From assembly GCA_034665745.1 (NCBI GenBank), contig JAXDJJ010000044.1:1-24215 (forward strand): a stretch of DNA of 24,215 nt, read 5' to 3'. The position numbers and the translations under genes are program-made. Positions 22,865-24,215 of this stretch are shown one piece after another. The notes below the pieces were generated by a model. The model was given only the letters and a program-made list of their open reading frames with translations. It was not told the origin of the DNA and did not search any database. Origin of the DNA: JAXDJJ01 sp034665745. GTDB lineage: Bacteria; Actinomycetota; CADDZG01; WHSQ01. The first letter of the stretch is position 1. Every line of letters begins with the position of its first letter.

Positions 22865-24215
22865 ATGGAACTGGACTTCGATGCCTGTTACGAGGCGATC
22901 AAGAGTAGGGACGCTCGCTTCGACGGCAGGTTCTTCACGGGCGTCTCGACGACCGGCATCTATTGCAGGCCGATCTGCCCGGCCAGAACGCCGGGACGAG
23001 GCAACGTCAGGTTCTACCCGTTCGCGGCGGCCGCAGAAGAAGCAGGGTTCCGTCCGTGTCGGCGCTGTCGCCCCGACCGTTCGCCGGATTCCCCGGACTG
23101 GAACTGGCGCGGTGATCTCGTCGGTCGAGCGTTGCGCTTGATCGGCGACGGGGTCGCGGATAGCGATGGGATCCCAGGGGTTGCCGACCGTCTCGCGGTC
23201 AGCGAGCGACACCTCCGACGGTTGTTCGTTTCGGAGTTGGGAGCCTCGCCCGGTACGGTGGCGCGCACGCATCGCACCCAGTTGGCGCGACGCCTGATCG
23301 AGGAAAGCAGCCTGTCGCTGAGCGATGTTGCGATGGCATCGGGTTTCTCCAGCATCCGGCGCTTCAACTCGACCATCCAAGAAACGTTCGGTCACACCCC
23401 AGGTGCATTGCGGCGGGCAGCGCGTCCATCCGCGGTTCCGGGATGCACGCTGCATCTCCCCTACCGGGCTCCGTTGGCAGGGGCAGCGTTGTTCCACTAC
23501 CTCGCCGGCCGCGCTACCCCCGGTGTCGAAGAGGTGGAAGGTACGCGCTACCGCCGGACGATCTACAGCGATGGAGCTAAGGGGACCGTCGAACTCGAGT
23601 TGACCCCGTTAGGGGATATCCGGATGACAGCGCGCCTCGACCGCATCGACGCCCTTGCGGGCATCGTTCGTCGGGCACGCAATCTCCTCGACCTCGATGC
23701 CGACCCCGATGCGATCGCTTCACACCTATCGAGCGATCCCAAACTGCGATCGGTGGTTGCGCGCGTTCCGGGGCTGCGGGTACCTGGGTCGTTCGACGGT
23801 TTCGAGCTCGCCGTTAGAGCGATCCTGGGTCAACAGGTGAGCGTCAAGTCTGCAACCACGCTGGCAGGCCGGTTGGCGGCTGCGTTCGGCGAACCCTTGG
23901 ATGAACCAGACGGAGGTCTCACGCATGTGTTCCCAACCCCGGAACGCTTGGTCGATGCGCCCATCGCATCGATAGGACTGCCCTCCCGCAGGGCCGCGAC
24001 GATCAACACGTTGGCTCGCAGCGTCACAAGCGGTGACATCGTTCTCGATGGAACGGCCGATCTCGAGACGACGAAAGCGCGCTTGCTCGCTTTACCGGGT
24101 TTCGGTCCGTGGACCGTCTCCTACATCGCGATGCGGGCCTTGCGTGATCCGGATTCATTCCTCCCATCGGACCTCGGCATCAAGCATGCGTTGACGGGGC
24201 TCGATATCGACCCAG
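22865..24215 (+). CDS. alkA: Ada-AlkA fusion: Ada Zn/methylphosphotriester domain, AraC HTH and 3-methyladenine glycosylase (3' end outside window)
   Basis: 450 codons are visible and no stop is reached. Residues 4-70 are the Ada N-terminal zinc domain with C34, C38, C65 and C68 (TTGIYCRPICPAR, FRPCRRCRP); C34 matches the Ada cysteine that accepts methyl from phosphotriesters. Residues ~83-165 are an AraC-type helix-turn-helix. Residues ~175-290 correspond to AlkA_N, and ~300 onward to the HhH-GPD glycosylase with LPGFGPWT (410-417) and catalytic D436 in SDLGI. The protein removes alkylated bases such as 3-methyladenine, starting base excision repair, and the N-terminus can sense alkylation and activate transcription. 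The layout matches mycobacterial AlkA (Rv1317c). It lacks the O6-methylguanine methyltransferase domain of E. coli Ada, which may be encoded downstream. An in-frame TTG lies four codons earlier. Confidence 0.94.
   Translation, partial: MELDFDACYEAIKSRDARFDGRFFTGVSTTGIYCRPICPARTPGRGNVRFYPFAAAAEEAGFRPCRRCRPDRSPDSPDWNWRGDLVGRALRLIGDGVADSDGIPGVADRLAVSERHLRRLFVSELGASPGTVARTHRTQLARRLIEESSLSLSDVAMASGFSSIRRFNSTIQETFGHTPGALRRAARPSAVPGCTLHLPYRAPLAGAALFHYLAGRATPGVEEVEGTRYRRTIYSDGAKGTVELELTPLGDIRMTARLDRIDALAGIVRRARNLLDLDADPDAIASHLSSDPKLRSVVARVPGLRVPGSFDGFELAVRAILGQQVSVKSATTLAGRLAAAFGEPLDEPDGGLTHVFPTPERLVDAPIASIGLPSRRAATINTLARSVTSGDIVLDGTADLETTKARLLALPGFGPWTVSYIAMRALRDPDSFLPSDLGIKHALTGLDIDP

Noticed and set aside
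22835..23497. A 220-codon minus-strand frame
   Set aside because: It is antisense to the Ada-AlkA gene, which has complete catalytic motifs.

Overview
The window looks like chromosome of a high-GC Gram-positive bacterium, most likely a member of the Actinomycetota. The reasons are a DevR/DosR-type LuxR regulator, an Ada-AlkA fusion of the mycobacterial type, a SARP/BTAD regulator, Sec/lipobox lipoproteins, a DUF4239 protein, many GTG and TTG starts, and strong GGAGG ribosome-binding sites. I cannot place it below phylum. I saw no tRNA, rRNA, CRISPR, insertion sequence or phage gene.

Layout. (1) 1-1041: the 5' end of a probable LivH-type permease on the minus strand, then two distantly related lipoproteins that converge tail to tail. 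(2) 1072-10811, minus strand: an eight-gene signalling operon. In transcription order it encodes a PAS-PAS histidine kinase, an Rcp1-type receiver, a REC-4xPAS-HK-REC hybrid kinase, a REC-HD-GYP protein, two single-domain receivers, a PilB/GspE-type ATPase fused to a double zinc ribbon and a receiver, and a last single-domain receiver. All seven junctions are 4-nt NTGA stop/start overlaps. The second lipoprotein follows 30 bp downstream with its own strong ribosome-binding site. (3) 10927-12896, minus strand: a second, conventional two-component pair (HisKA_3 membrane kinase and DevR/DosR-like regulator). (4) 13004-13884, minus strand: a flavodoxin-family protein and a 33-aa lysine-rich protein. 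(5) 13957-19917, plus strand: a PLP-dependent decarboxylase, an MFS exporter, a BTAD regulator and a secreted G8/beta-helix protein that resembles animal CEMIP/TMEM2 along its length. (6) 19921-22766: a single-pass membrane protein divergent from a TetR regulator, a DUF4239 membrane protein and a small cysteine-containing protein. (7) 22865-end: an Ada-AlkA DNA repair protein cut off by the window end.

How it may work together. The large operon has eight receiver domains and two kinases but no DNA-binding output. Its only recognisable effectors are an HD-GYP domain (c-di-GMP hydrolysis) and a pilus/secretion-type ATPase whose N-terminus looks like the c-di-GMP-binding MshEN module. My inference is a post-translational circuit in which phosphorylation and c-di-GMP converge on a pilus or secretion motor. 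The most unusual single genes are the ATPase-zinc ribbon-REC fusion and the CEMIP-like secreted protein.
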